Below are positions 33,780 through 45,890 of a stretch of DNA of 64,000 nt, piece after piece. The stretch is from assembly GCA_025200525.1 (NCBI GenBank), contig JANUSC010000050.1, positions 620,001 through 684,000 of the forward strand, in the 5' to 3' direction. The number at the start of each line of letters is the position of its first letter. Within the stretch, counting starts at the first letter, position 1. Origin of the DNA: Camellia lanceoleosa (taxonomy: Eukaryota; Streptophyta; Magnoliopsida; Ericales; Theaceae). The notes under the pieces are model-generated. The model saw only the letters and a list, made by a program, of their open reading frames with translations, was not told the origin of the DNA and ran no database searches. Made by a program: the position numbers and the translations under genes.

Positions 33780-34600
33780 CAAGTGATAAGGTGCATAACA
33801 ATGCAAGTAAGATGTGCATAATCAATGCAATGAATGAGCATAACAATGCTAGTGAAGTAGGTGCATAAAAATGCAATGAATGAGCATAACAATGCTAGAT
33901 AGATGTGCATAACAATGCAACGAATGAGCATAACAATGCTAGATAAATGTGCATAACAATGCAAGTAATGAGCATAACAATGCCAGATAGATGTGCATAA
34001 TAATGCAACGACTGAGCATAACAATGCCAGATAGATGTGCATAACAATGCAACGAATGAGCATAACAATGCCAGATAGATGTGCATAACAATGCAACGAA
34101 TGAACATAACAATGCCAGATAGATGTGCATAACAATGCAAGTAATAAGCATAACAATGCTAGACAAATGTACATAACAATACAAGGAATGAGCATAACAA
34201 TGCCAGATAGATGTGCATAACAATGCAACGAATGAGCATAACAATGCCAGATAGATGTGTATAACAATGCAACGAATGAGCATAACAATGCTAGATAAAT
34301 GTGCATAACAATGCAATGAATGAGCATAACAATGCCAGATAGATGTGCATAACAATGCAACGAATGAGCATAACAATGCTAGATAAATGTGCATAACAAT
34401 GCAACGAATGGGCATAACAATGCCAGATAGATGTGAATAACAATGCAACGAATGAGCATAACAATGCCAGATAGATGTGCATAACAATGCAAGTAATAAG
34501 CATAACAATGCTAGACAGATGTGCAAAACAATGCAAGCATGAGAAGTGCATAACAATGCGGGTGAAAGGGTGCATAACAATGCAAGTGGAATGTGCTTGA
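33780..34600. repeat. Element F array 6: 44-bp unit with GCATAACAATGC core
   Basis: About 17 copies of AGATGTGCATAACAATGCAA, CGAATGAGCATAACAATGCC, AGAT. Each unit contains two half-units with GCATAACAATGC. Long open frames through it on the minus strand are artefacts of a repeat length and composition that avoid stops. Confidence 0.95.
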
Positions 34601-36897
34601 CAACGCATATTTGAAACAAAATGCCGAATAAGGGAATACAAGCCTTAACGAGACCAAATTCAAACGCGACCTCCGATTTACCTTTCGGAGGGGTTTGCAA
34701 CACACTCAGCTCAAAAACGGGCACACCCTGTTCATATTAGAGAGAGATAACATCTGCTGCTGCTTTAATTGACATTCTGACTTGAAGTAGGCTTAAGCTT
34801 GGGGTCGAGATACATTCATACTTTGGAGTAGTGACAAGGCCTGAGGAGGTACATCCGGAGTACAATCACGGAATTTACTAAAGGTGAAACATATTCAGAT
34901 GCTTCGATTTTCCCTCTTTTCTTTTGCTTTGCTGTCTGGAACCCATATAACTTCAGATAGGTCCCGGTTTTACTATTCTCACATGACCCAGGTTGAACCC
35001 TGCGGTTTATGAAAGAAAGAATCTTGTTTTGCATAAATGTGGAGAATGGCACAACACTCTGAGCACAAAACGATTTTATTTGTGAAATTAAGAAATGAGT
35101 TCTTAACCGGGTATTGAGCCTACGACTGAACATAGCGAAAAAGACTCAACAACGAAAAATAAAAGGTAAACAACCTAAACACATCGAGACACACTCGGAA
35201 TGACTCAAAGCAAGAATCGAGACAGTACAAAAGACACGATACACAGATATGTTACAAAGACGAGAGAGACCTTAGATCACAAGGAGCCAGTTTCTCCAGG
35301 TATTGTTTCCCACCCTTTCTTATTTGTGATTCTCACATCACTCGGCCCTCAAGCTAGGTTTTTCTCTCGAAACCCTTTTCTCGCTTTTTCTCTCAGCGCA
35401 CATCTCTCTATTCTTCAATCTCTCATTTTCAATCCCTCCCCTGGGTGGTTGATGGATAAACAGAAAGTTGTGGGCTCTTGCCCCTAGCATTCCACTAGAT
35501 TCTTCTTTCTTCTGCTCACAACAGTGAACTCTCCCACAGAGGGGCTGCGCTACAATTGGGTGTGTAGCAAATCTGCAGCTAACATCGGTTGATGATGCTT
35601 TGCTGGGGAGTTTGGACGTGATAAGATCTGTCCAGATGATGGAGTGGAATATCTTGTCCCATTCCAATTCGTGCTTCGCACTTGGCTTGATACCTCGTTG
35701 CTTGGAGGGTGAGAGAGCTTTCAGCCATTTGTTGTGCCCTTTTCTGGCGAATACGGTGCCCTTTCTGGCAAGTAGAGTGCCCTTTCTTTTGACAAAGGGG
35801 AAAAGACAGAACACCTGACTCAATTGTGCCCGTATTTCATCATTTTGACCATTTTTTGTTTTGGTTTTAAAACAATTTTGACCAACATGAAAGTTAGATT
35901 AACATGCTTGTTCAACTTTTGATTTAAAATCATGCAAGTCAGGCTATGAGCACTAAAAATTTTCCCTTTTTGGGTCCAAGAAATGGTCCAGTTTTTTGGA
36001 AAAATGGAATAATTTTTGAGAGAATAGTCAAACTCAGTAAAAATTCTCAAAAACTATTTTGCAAACGGCCAATGCTCAACAAGCACGGAACCAACTCTTA
36101 AGATGCACAACCTCGGACCCACAGCAATGGAAAATTGCCCCTTGTTCGAAGAGAGCTGCATAGCAACGGAAAGTTACCCCTTGTTTGAACGGCACCGCAG
36201 TGCATTGGATGGCAACGGAAAGTTGCCCCTTGTTTGAATGGCACCGCGGTGTATTGGAGACAGTCTTTATGGTAATGATCACAACCGAACTCTCGGATAC
36301 AGAGAAGGCGGGGATCATCAAAACCAATACATGGACACACTTGATTTGGAGGTGTTTTGTGGCTGGACTTCAAAGTGAAGTTGCCTACGTATCCCAAACA
36401 TGGGAATCAAGCCTTACGTAGTTCGGGGTAAGGTACACTCGGGTATTTTAACCTTCACTTTTTGTTTAGGCTCTAACTTTTGCCAAGGCGCCCGATGCGA
36501 GTTTTCGACCTTGCGAGCTTTGTTTTTCTTTTTCTTTTCAATTCTTTTCATTTCTTTTCATCTTTTATTTGCATTCTTTCTTTTTTTTGTTCTTCGCATT
36601 TTTGATTTTCTTCTTCTTTTTTTTTTAAATCTTTTTCTTCTTTTCCTTGCTCTAACTTTTGCCTGGGTCGCCCTTCCGGGTTTTCGGCCCAGCAAGCCTC
36701 TCAAAGGGTAAAATTGTAACAAGTCCATGCCAAATGGTTTTAGGGTTTTGAAGCCATTCGTATCTAGGAGAGTGGCTGTTGTATTGATTTGCAGAAGGAT
36801 CCATCTTCGGCTCTTCGAGCACATCGGACATTTTCGCCCCTAGTTCGAGGGGTTTCTGTCCTAGGTTCACAAGCTTCTTCTGATGACATCTGATCTT
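34601..36897 (-). other. Element F interior without recognised genes
   Basis: I can assign no coding sequence. There is a triplicated 40-50 bp piece with GGAAAGTTGCCCCTTGTTTG at 36122-36260, an Ogre-like signature GTTGCCTACGTATCCC...CTTACGTAGTTC at 36373-36425 that G shares, and T-rich tracts at 36525-36650. A minus-strand open stretch at 35338-35823 (161 codons) shows no recognisable motif. Confidence 0.5.
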
Positions 36898-37206
36898 CTA
36901 TACCCCTAGTTCGAGGGCTGCTCCAAATCTGGCCACACAGGCCTCACATCGTGATTGACCTTTGAATATTCTGAATCTGGGTTCAAAGTTCGAAAGCAAA
37001 AGAGGTCGAGTCTCGAGGCTGAGAGCGATCCTAGGCTGCACAATCTCAAGAGCGATTCCACATAGGTCTTCGCAGGGTCGCGCAAAACATTTTTGAAATC
37101 TTTTAAGAAAGTGACTAGTCGCTCGTGCTGAAGATAGTGTAGAACCAATCTGGGTCAAGCCAGGATCCTTCTCAGTACTCACATTTACAAGCATGATTTC
37201 ATTCAT
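36898..37206 (-). pseudogene. Possible relic of protease-RT linker in element F
   Basis: Minus strand. An open stretch of 102 codons contains STEKDPGLTQIGSTLS, HFLKRFQKCFARPCEDLCGI and EIVQPRIAL. In order and spacing this resembles the Ogre/Tat linker just before RT (an FLKEFKDVFAWSYEDMPGI-like segment, then a short EIVQHRI-like piece). No RT follows. If right, pol was deleted from this point on. The similarity is partial and from memory. Confidence 0.45.
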
Positions 37207-37780
37207 TAAAGGCCTAACATGCCTCTCTTTCTCTCAATTGATCAAATTTTTGCAAAACCAGTGGAATTCCTTCCTCTTCGTTTTCACCGCAGTGTTCAAA
37301 AAAGGTTTTGAAAAACTTAGGTCAATACAATGACTTCAAGGCACAGAAAAGTAGGCGAAAAGCACTGCCATTTCATCCAAATCTTGTGGCACAACAAGCT
37401 CAAAGTAGTAATAAGCACAAAACATGACAGCCACAGCTGCTTCATTCATACTTCCTGGTTGCAACTGGGTTCACAGCAGAGGCAAACTCAAAAAAGAAAG
37501 CAAAAGGAGTAATTACAAAACAAAACGGTGTTCGAGGCAACAACCCCAGAATCACCTAATATTCTATACAAAGGGGACTGACTCGCCACAACAAACAGAC
37601 CCTTAAGCAAAAAAAAAGACTGACTCAAGACAAAGAGACAGACTCAAAACAAAACAAAAGACTGACCTAATACCCAAGCCAGAGTTTACAAAATTAGCAA
37701 TCGCAGATGCTCAAAAGTGCATGTCAAACGCCACATCCAAAAATACGTCAAGTATCACCCGCAAGCGGTTCACTTCCTGA

Positions 37781-38906
37781 TTACATACTCGCAGTATCGG
37801 TATCCTCAAAATCCAAGAACTCTGTAGTGACAGACTTAGCCAAGGTAGGCGGGAGAATGACCTTATCATCAATCAAATCTTGCACTTCATGACGAAGGCG
37901 GAAACAACTGTCGGTGCTATGACCGGTTTGCTGGTGGTACGCGCAGTACACAGTAGCGTCATGTTTAGCTGGAAGGGGATGCGGGAGAGGCCGTGGCTCA
38001 AGAGGTGTAAGTTGCCCCTTTTTATCCAAAATTAGAAGTGCCCTAGACAAAGGCATGTAGAGAGGATGAAAGACTCGGCGCCCTCAAGGCAGATACCTTG
38101 AAGTCTGGGAATTCTCGCTAGACGCACTAGCAAAAGGATCGGCAGGTGCAGCCTTGGATTTCTGGTCTTTCCCGGATGCAGGGTTGGGAGCGGAAGAAAC
38201 TGCTCTAGCATGACGGGGCTTATCCCGGTTTTCTGGCTGGCTTGTACTGCCCGTGGCTGGAGTGGGGAAAACATCATCCACGATCTTGGTTATGACTGCG
38301 AGCATCTGTTGCTTACTTATCCCCCCGGCTTTCAAAGCCTCGACTGCCCACAGCAGTCGTTCAATGGGATCGGCGTCCGCCTTCATCTTGTTCCTACCCC
38401 TGGCTTCAGCCTGATCGAGGGCCTGGGTTGGGGCTGATATCTCATGGTTATAATTGGAGGCCATCTCCGGTTGACTAAGCTCGATCACAATCTGCCCCAA
38501 TAGCGGGGGCTCCTGTGGTATAACACTTTCAGCGTATGGTACGGCTGGTGGCGAAATTGATATCCCGTAAGCAAGATCTGCCACGGACCTCTGGAGGTCA
38601 CCTATCATCCCTATCAATTCGAATGTGGTGGGCTCATGAGCCTGGTACAACTGGGGGATCCAAACCGGGTGCGCCGCATGCGACCTGGGCGGACGGTACA
38701 TCGACATCGGTCCCACTTTGCAGAGTGAGTCCTTGGTCCAACGCGGCTGTCATAACCACAATCTCTTCTGAATTCTGTGTCATGATAAGTCCACTACTCT
38801 GAATGGTGACTAACGGATCAGATAGCTGCCTTGCCTCAGCAAAGGGAGAACACTGACTGTTCTGAATCAACTCTCTAAACCTTGTAAGGAAGAAAACAAA
38901 CAGCAT
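37781..38906 (-). pseudogene. Gag remnants of element F
   Basis: Minus strand in three frames. The first piece (38906-38634) begins MLFVFFLTRFRELIQNS. The second (38716-38084, 210 codons) is Pro-rich, with TTFELIGMIGDLQRSVADLA and DADPIERLLWAVEALKAGG. The third (38056-37781) starts in PLSRALLILDKKGQLTPLEP and includes a Cys/His box, CAYHQQTGHSTDSC, followed by FRLRHEVQDLIDD. That box and its following helix are typical of Ogre/Tat gag C-termini. The capsid core expected between pieces two and three is not visible. Gag would form the virus-like particle; this copy cannot. Confidence 0.75.
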
Positions 38907-39524
38907 TTCAGCCCAAACGGATCAAACACAGGTGTGGCCGAATAACTGTACTCTACCACTAACCACTGTTTCCCCAAAATCACTGTCCCCAAAGACTGAA
39001 TCTGATACCCGCAGATAACTAATTCTCAAAACACTAACTAATGCCCGCAGGCCTGATGCCCAAACTTGTAAACTGATACATGCATTTCCCTGTAGAGACG
39101 TACTCTAACAGCACATAACAGATAAGTGAGAGCCAAAACACCCCTATGTTTGGGGTAGGGTTTCCCTGTCCTATTTTGTCAGGAGCTAGGGTTTCACTAT
39201 GCACGCAGCAGTTTCAAACAACTTATCGGGTAAGCAACCTGTCCTAGTTTGGAATAGTCACTATGGATCCGAATATGCACTAGGTCGAATGGTCAAAAAA
39301 AAAGGGTGCCCTGGCAAAACCGGGGTTTGTGTTCCCATACTGGCAGAGCCCACAACCGGTCAGCCTTATGGTCATGCCTTGACAAGACAAGCCTCCGACA
39401 AACCGTTCAGGAATAGCAGATGGCAAACACGGTGTCTTAGGCGCACCAGTGCAAATGCAATGCAAAGAAACACATAAGTGTGAACAAAACAAGATATCAT
39501 GAGTTCGAGTCAAGTTCTCTAACT
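38907..39524 (-). other. Untranslated leader of element F
   Basis: Lies between the PBS and the first gag piece in element sense. No coding signal seen. Confidence 0.55.
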
Positions 39525-39541
39525 CCCCAGCAGAGTCGCCA
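39525..39541 (-). other. Primer binding site of element F
   Basis: Minus strand TGGCGACTCTGCTGGGG, five bases inside the 5' LTR. TGGCGACTC starts are usual for Ogre-type elements, where a tRNA-Arg primer has been described. Confidence 0.8.
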
Positions 39542-39546
39542 GAAAC

Positions 39547-42500
39547 TGTAGACGTCCCCTGAACACCCCGTGAGGGTGAGTCCCGTTCTGTTCATTTTGG
39601 GGTCACTACAGTTTGGACTCAAATTGTCACGGTTCTTAATCTGAACCAAAGAGTCCAAATCCGGCAAATCGTTTTGAGAAAACAGATTTTTAGAAAAGAA
39701 GTGCCAAGCATGGACTGCTTTGCCAGATACAGAGTCGCCACCTAAATATTTTTTAAATGGGAAAATTTAGGAAACCCTGACTCGGTGCCAAAGGCCACGT
39801 GTCCGTCATCACCAAAGTTGCCTCGGCTTGAGAACTTGGGTACGATTGGGGAAGGTCACTTCATGAGCACCCCCGCTCGCTCAATCAAAGATCGGTCTCT
39901 ACTAACCATGATATCTAGTTTTGAAAACATTATGTGTCCTTATTCCGGTTATTAGCCTAGATTTACTATGTGATGCACATAGCATACAAGTACAGACTAG
40001 ATCGCCTAATTTGGAACAAAGCATTGCATATCCGTTTGTTTGGAAAATGTTTGAAATTTGCTACTCGCAAGTAGGCTAAAACGCGGATTTCAATGAATTA
40101 TCCCAATTCAAGTAATCCAACCTTCACCCACAGGCACTCAGGCAGTTATATCAACTAAGCATTTAGCCACATGCTAAGCATGCTGTCATGTTAACATTCA
40201 CACTCATGCGAGATGCTAAAGCATAAATACTTACATCGTACTCTGTGCCAAAACAATGAAATCAGTTAGAAATCAATGCATGATCCTAACTATACAGAAA
40301 TGCCTAATGCAACACATGTAAAATGCAACTATAGCAGGCTCGGCTATTCTAGACATGGCATGTGAAATGCTACAGCTAACACATATTCAATTTGAAATTG
40401 AAATTCAAATGCAGTTAGTATGATGCGTCGAGCCCGGTGCATGCAAAATAGATGAATGAATGCAAACATGCGATCATACTGTATGCTAATTTAAACATGC
40501 CCTAATCTAACCATCATAAGCGGTTAAATAAAAGGGAGAAAGAAAGGGGATTGGAAGACATGCACACACACACGCACCCTTATTACAACAATTGGCCCTC
40601 ACTCGGAGGGTCCGAAAGAATAATACAGTCCCAAATAAATACAGTCCGAACAAATAATATAAAATCCTAATTAATTAACAAATTAATCTAGGAAAGCAAT
40701 AAATTGGCATGCAAGCTAGGGACCGCCTCAACTCTGATCCAGATGATGAATGATGCATATTCAGGTTGCCTTGCGCGGAAATCCACTGCGATGCCCCAAT
40801 TAGCCTCTGTTTGCAATTGTTCTTGGAATGCGTGCCAAGCTCTGGAAGGCTGCTGATTCTTGATTTGCTGCAACAGAGAGCAACAAAGGGGCATGGCAAA
40901 GTATTTTCACACATGTATGCATGACTACTCTTCAGGGAGTGTAGTCCTCGATCCTCGTGCCACCAATCACGCATATCGATGCATGATGGCCGAGGAGTCG
41001 AATTGCATGACTCGATGTGAAATGAATGCACATGTAAAACAAGTAAAGCCTAGAACTCTATCATGAATCATCAAGAGCTTCGGCGGCCGAGAATTAAGAT
41101 GCATCCCATCACTTGAAGTATGAAATACCCCTCATTTCCCGTGCTCGGATTAACGTTTAACCCGAACAATGCAACACATAAGCATGGCAAACATGCAATA
41201 TGGACTAAGTATGCAAACATGCAAATTTCAGCACTCAAACATGATGCTAAACAGCCCCGAAACATGGTAGCATGGCACCTGATGCATGAGATGAACTCCG
41301 AAATGCAAAACTAGGCACATAGAATGACTTACAGCTACACAAAGCATGCATTATTGGACTATGAAGTCTAAAGACAGAACCAAGAGTCCCAAAACATGGA
41401 CTTTCCAAGTTTAAAGCAAGGCCAAAAAGTGCTAACAAGATGGACTAAATTAGCATGCGAATTTGACTAGCAAACATGGTTTACATGGCAAATATATGAT
41501 GCAAGTGAGAACTCATCAAACCAGCAAAAATCAGTGAATAAACCATGTGAAAATAGGCCCAAATAATCATTGAAATGCGGCCAATGCATACCAAAATGAG
41601 GGGCTCCTTTAGAGGGCCATGCAAGGAGTTATTAGGCACATACAAGATAGACAAGTGGCATGACATATACAACTCTGAAAATAAAATATGGTAGTCCTAA
41701 AACTCACAAAATTGGCCCCAAAATTAGTCAAGAAAGCATGCAAGATGGGGGCCCTTTAGAAGACCATAATGGCCATCAAGCAAGTCAAGGTGAGAAGGGG
41801 TCACCCCCTTCTGATTTGGAGGCTCAAAACAGGGTCTTAGCCATTGAAAATCCACTGGATTTCAGTGGCTAGAAGGCCAAACAAGGCATGCAACAATAGC
41901 TTAGGCTTAAGGCTCAAAACAAGAGGCAACTAAGCATACTAGATAGCATATGACCTCAGCTAAGAAAATGCCCTTAATCAAACATGGAGAGGGCCTAAAA
42001 AAAATGTTTTATAGTTTACAACATGCTTCAAAAATGAACACAAATAGGGCTAATCTATCATGCAAAAATGGCCCTAAAAGTGAGAATAGAGACAAGGGAC
42101 AGTAACTGACCCCAAACAGTAAGGAGCCCTTCAACAAAGTTGAAGAGGGGCTCAAAATAAGGCATTTCACAGTTTATATAAAACCACAAAAATAAACACA
42201 AGTAGGCCTAAACTAGCATGCAAGAAAAGGGCCTAAAAGAGGGGTAAAGAGGCAAGTGGTAGTAAATGACCTAAAACAAAGGAGAGCCCTTCAACAAAGT
42301 TGAAGAAGGGCTCAAAAAAAGCCACTTTACAGTTTACATGAAAGCTCAAAATAGTTCACAAATAAGCCTAAAGTACTATGCAAAAATAGGCCCAAAAGAA
42401 AGTTAAAGAGGCAAGTGATGGAAGGATGTCTCAAACAGAAAAAGACCCTTAATCAAACATGAAAAGGGACTCAAAATATGATTATTTTCAGTTAGGGTCG

Positions 42501-43248
42501 GAGCCCAAAAATGCTTGCAAGCAAGGTTTATAAATGAAACAAAAAAAAGGCTAGTTTAGGGGAAAAGTGTACTTACCCTTGAAGAACAAGTCTTTAGCAG
42601 CCTTTTGGTCCAAAAATCTGAGCTTCTAGCCTCTGAAGATCAGCCTCAAGGTGTTTCAATGGAGGATGGAGGTCTTGTGCTATGAGGTGTAGTGCAAAAA
42701 TGCAAAGAAATCCAACTTCCAAGCTCTAACCACAAGCAATATAGAGAGAGAGATGGATTTTTGCCCTCCAAAATCTCAGAACCTAGTGTAAGGAAGAAGC
42801 CCCTTGCTTATATAGAGCAATGCAAGGCTAAAGCTTCTTGAACAAGCTTCCAAAGGCTTTGATCCCTCCATTCACGTGTATGGAGGGCAGATATGAGGAA
42901 TCTAGCTGGTACAAAATATCTGCTTGGAAACTAGCTGAGAAATGAGGGGTGCCGGCCATCAGCAATGGCAGCGATTAATCGATGGCCGACAGTGCTCACC
43001 GATGGCGGCAGGGCAAAGCCATGGCAGCGGCAAGCCATGCCTATGGTCGGCAAAGGCACTAGAGGGTCACTCTGGCAGGACCTAGTCAGGGTCCAAAAAT
43101 GAGGCAGAAAGGATACAGGATCCGGAAACTCAAACCGATGACGTTCCGCCGCGACAGTCGAATGCTGGGCGAGCAATCGAACCAGTTGTTGGGTGTACCC
43201 TACAAGCACAACCAAGTCTTGAGGACGGTCAAAAATGGGGTGTCTACA
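39547..43248 (-). mobile_element. 5' LTR of element F
   Basis: Matches 27798-31504 over its length, with the same TATA box at 42807-42814. It ends GTCTACA followed by the GAGGG duplication. Confidence 0.95.
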
Positions 43249-45411
43249 GAGGGCAATTGTAGACACTCCATTTTAACCAACCTTAAGGCTTGGGCACTCT
43301 TTTTGAATACCCAATGATGAAAATCGAGATGTGCTAGTCTTATGAGTTCCTCAACAGGAAAATTGAGATTTAAGTTTTGAACCCAACCTAGACCCTATTG
43401 AGGCCAAAATGTTTTTCAACCAATTGAAAACCTTTTTCAAAGTATGTTTGGTTGCGTAGTTCCAGACATTTCCACAATGTCCTGAGGCTCACATTTTCGA
43501 ATTCAAAATGTTGTCTTCTCCCAAATAGATTGAGCAAAGGATATAGTATGAATGAATGGAAGGGGTGGAATTCTCTAAAATACTTATTTCTCATTTCCAA
43601 ACCATGCTAACTTTACTTTATTGATCCAAGGATGTATTTTTCATCTGACTAGATAATGATTCATGGCCAGATGAAAATATAGTCAGCTAGAGATACAGTG
43701 GTACGGCCGGCTGAATTGTCTGAGAAAAGCGGATTTTCAAGAATTTTGTTCTTCTCTGCAAAGTTTCCACAAATATCTTAGATATTTACGTCCGAAACTC
43801 TACAAATAGAGGATGAAACCTCACTTCAACAAGATTAGAAATTTTGCACAAGGCTTAAAGAGAGATTTGAGAGCTCATTTTCCACACTTCATCTTCTACC
43901 TCTACTTTCGAAACTTCAATCATCAAAACTCCATTAAAACTTCACTCTATAAACTTCTTGCTGAGAATCCTAAATACTCTATGCTACATCTAAAGGACCT
44001 TAAGGGTACCAAGAAAGAGTTTGGAAACCAAGAAGTTCATCCTCTTTAAGAGGTGGAACTTTTGAACTTTTTATCATTTTCTCTCTTTTATTCCTAATCT
44101 CTAAGCTCTAGTTTTCATTCTATACTTGTTGTAATTATGTGGTAAGTCCTCATGGATATGAAGGGAGGTATAAATTAGCCACCCGTCCATTGAGTTGATA
44201 GTTTTATTTACTTTTTTTTTTCTAGTTTTTCTCTATTTTCTTTCTTGTGGATGTATATATTAGAACCTTGTGGATGTAAAGGGAAGTAGAAAGTAGCCAC
44301 TCATCCACAAGTTTGATTATGTAGAGTCAATTCGTTCATTTCACACAGTTTCTCATTACATATCTTATCATTCAAGCATATTGGCCCATATGTTTCAACC
44401 CATGCTCAATCTAAATGAGTAGAGGTGGTTGTTTTATGGGGCTAGTTGGATGATCTTTGAGATTTGATGTTGAGAAAGTTGTTGTTTTCCATTTTGATTG
44501 ATTTTTCTTGGAAGTATAGTAAGAGGTTTTGGGTCAAAGACATTGAAAACTCTTTTTTTCAATCATTTGTGAACACGAAAATAGGTGGAAACATCCTTGT
44601 TCCATGAATAGAAGACGAGTTTTCAATAGTCTTTGATGAATCTCTTATTTTAGGCACAAAGCTTCCACTAAGAAATGATGGGTATTAATCTACTCTTTCC
44701 AATTAGTAATATGGATTTGGATACTAACCAACCCTTATTCACAAAGAGATGATTGCAGGTTCCTATCTATTTCTTAGGCTTGAATTTCTTCTTGCTTTAA
44801 TTCATTTAATTTGATGAATTGTTGTAAAATATCTGTTGTATATAGTCATTTGTGTTATTGTTAAGGGTTGAGGCCTATCTACCTCTTCATTAAATGCTCT
44901 CTACAAGATGGAGAGGTAGAAGGGATGAGCACCCCCTAGAAGATATACCCTGCTTCTGTTCTGGACCTTCTACACCAAATAGAGTTTTTCCCAGAAGATA
45001 TGTTTGCTGGCCATCTTTTTAGTCAGCCAAATGAATTGGTGTATGGCTAGATGAATTTCTCAGAGTAGAGCAGAACAGTTTCCAGAGAGTCTTCTCCTGG
45101 GCATTTTGGGGCTGCTGTGTAAAGTTCATTATTTATTTTAGTTTGATTTGTTAGATTTAGCATTAATTTGGCTGAATCAATTCATTGTTGTAATAATTTC
45201 TCCAACCCCACGTCTTTTGTTTTCTTATTTATTCAATTGTTGTAATAATCTCTCTCTTCCATCATTATTTTCTTTTCATTTGAATTGTTGTAATAACTTC
45301 CAACCCTATGTCTTTGTATCCCTTTTATTTACATGCTTTCTGTATAGCATCATGTTTTATTTATCATATTCATGACTTACATACATTTTCCATGCATTTG
45401 GGTTCGGCTCA
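43249..45411 (+). mobile_element. Element G: end of polypurine tract and first part of its 3' LTR
   Basis: Removing F joins TCAAAGAGGG to CAAT, a purine tract, followed by TGTAGACACTCC at 43258, the LTR start. A TATA-like TACAAATAG at 43801-43809 lies about 540 bp in and is followed by GAGGATGAAACC, a common transcription-start context. No gene is seen. The LTR is interrupted at 45411 by an A-family solo LTR. Confidence 0.75.
43801..43809 (+). promoter_or_regulatory. TATA-like box in element G LTR
   Basis: TACAAATAG, one base off TATAAATAG, in the expected part of the LTR. Confidence 0.45.
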
Positions 45412-45659
45412 TATAGCGACTCTGGTTTTGATCTGACCCGTTTGATGTTTTGGATCCGAGTTTCATTGTCTTATATGATTGTTCATGTCTTGTTTCTCCT
45501 TGTTCCTCATTGAGTTTGGTTATTAGAGCGTCTTGGTTGCATTTGGATTAGGTTGGTGGCTTGCTTTTTAAAACTGTTGTTGCCTAGATTTTTGTCTCTA
45601 TGCTCAAGTGGTATTTGAAAACTCTCAGTACTTTTGTAGCTTTATAAAACTACTGAGAG

Positions 45660-45890
45660 GGTGAATTATTTGCTCGAGCGGTGTTTTCTGCGCTCGAACG
45701 GTGTTTCCTGTGCTCAAGCGGTGTTGCGCTAGAGCGGTACTTCTTGAGCTCGAGCAGTGGTCTTCTGTCTACAAAACTTCTGGGAGTTTGTATTGTATGC
45801 TTGAGCGGTCACATCCTGCGCTCGAGCGATCACACTTTTTGTGTCTAGATGCTTGAGCGACACTTCTTATGCATGAGCAATCTGCGCGTA
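45660..45890. repeat. CTCGAGCG cluster in the solo LTR
   Basis: About ten copies of GCTCGAGCGGTG, GCGCTCGAACGG and one-off forms, 250-480 bp from the LTR start, the same place as in the A 3' LTR. Confidence 0.8.

Larger units (their letters stand above)
27798..43248 (-). mobile_element. Element F: 15.45 kb non-autonomous Ogre/Tat-like LTR retrotransposon
   Basis: Two 3.7 kb LTRs (27798-31504 and 39547-43248) with perfect 7-bp ends TGTAGAC/GTCTACA enclose 8.0 kb. The flanking five bases are GAGGG on both sides (27793-27797 and 43249-43253). PBS and PPT place it on the minus strand. In a 600-bp block (28141-28740 against 39890-40490) I counted 11 differences, near 98% identity. The interior has gag remnants, a scrap of the pol linker and long tandem arrays, but no protease, RT, RNase H or integrase, so it must have moved using enzymes from another element. 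It sits exactly in the PPT of relative G. Confidence 0.95.

Noticed and set aside
31680..34600. CRISPR-like regular repeats
   Set aside because: Units are contiguous tandem copies without unique spacers and lie in a plant retrotransposon; no cas-like gene is present.
33725..34724. Two overlapping minus-strand open stretches of 211 and 261 codons
   Set aside because: They translate the 44-bp array into a monotonous Cys-Tyr-Ala-His-Leu repeat; length comes from the lack of stops in the unit, and no motif or start context supports them.
35338..35823. 161-codon minus-strand open stretch in element F
   Set aside because: No recognisable domain, no homologous reading elsewhere in the window and no position expected for gag or pol. 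Kept only as a note.
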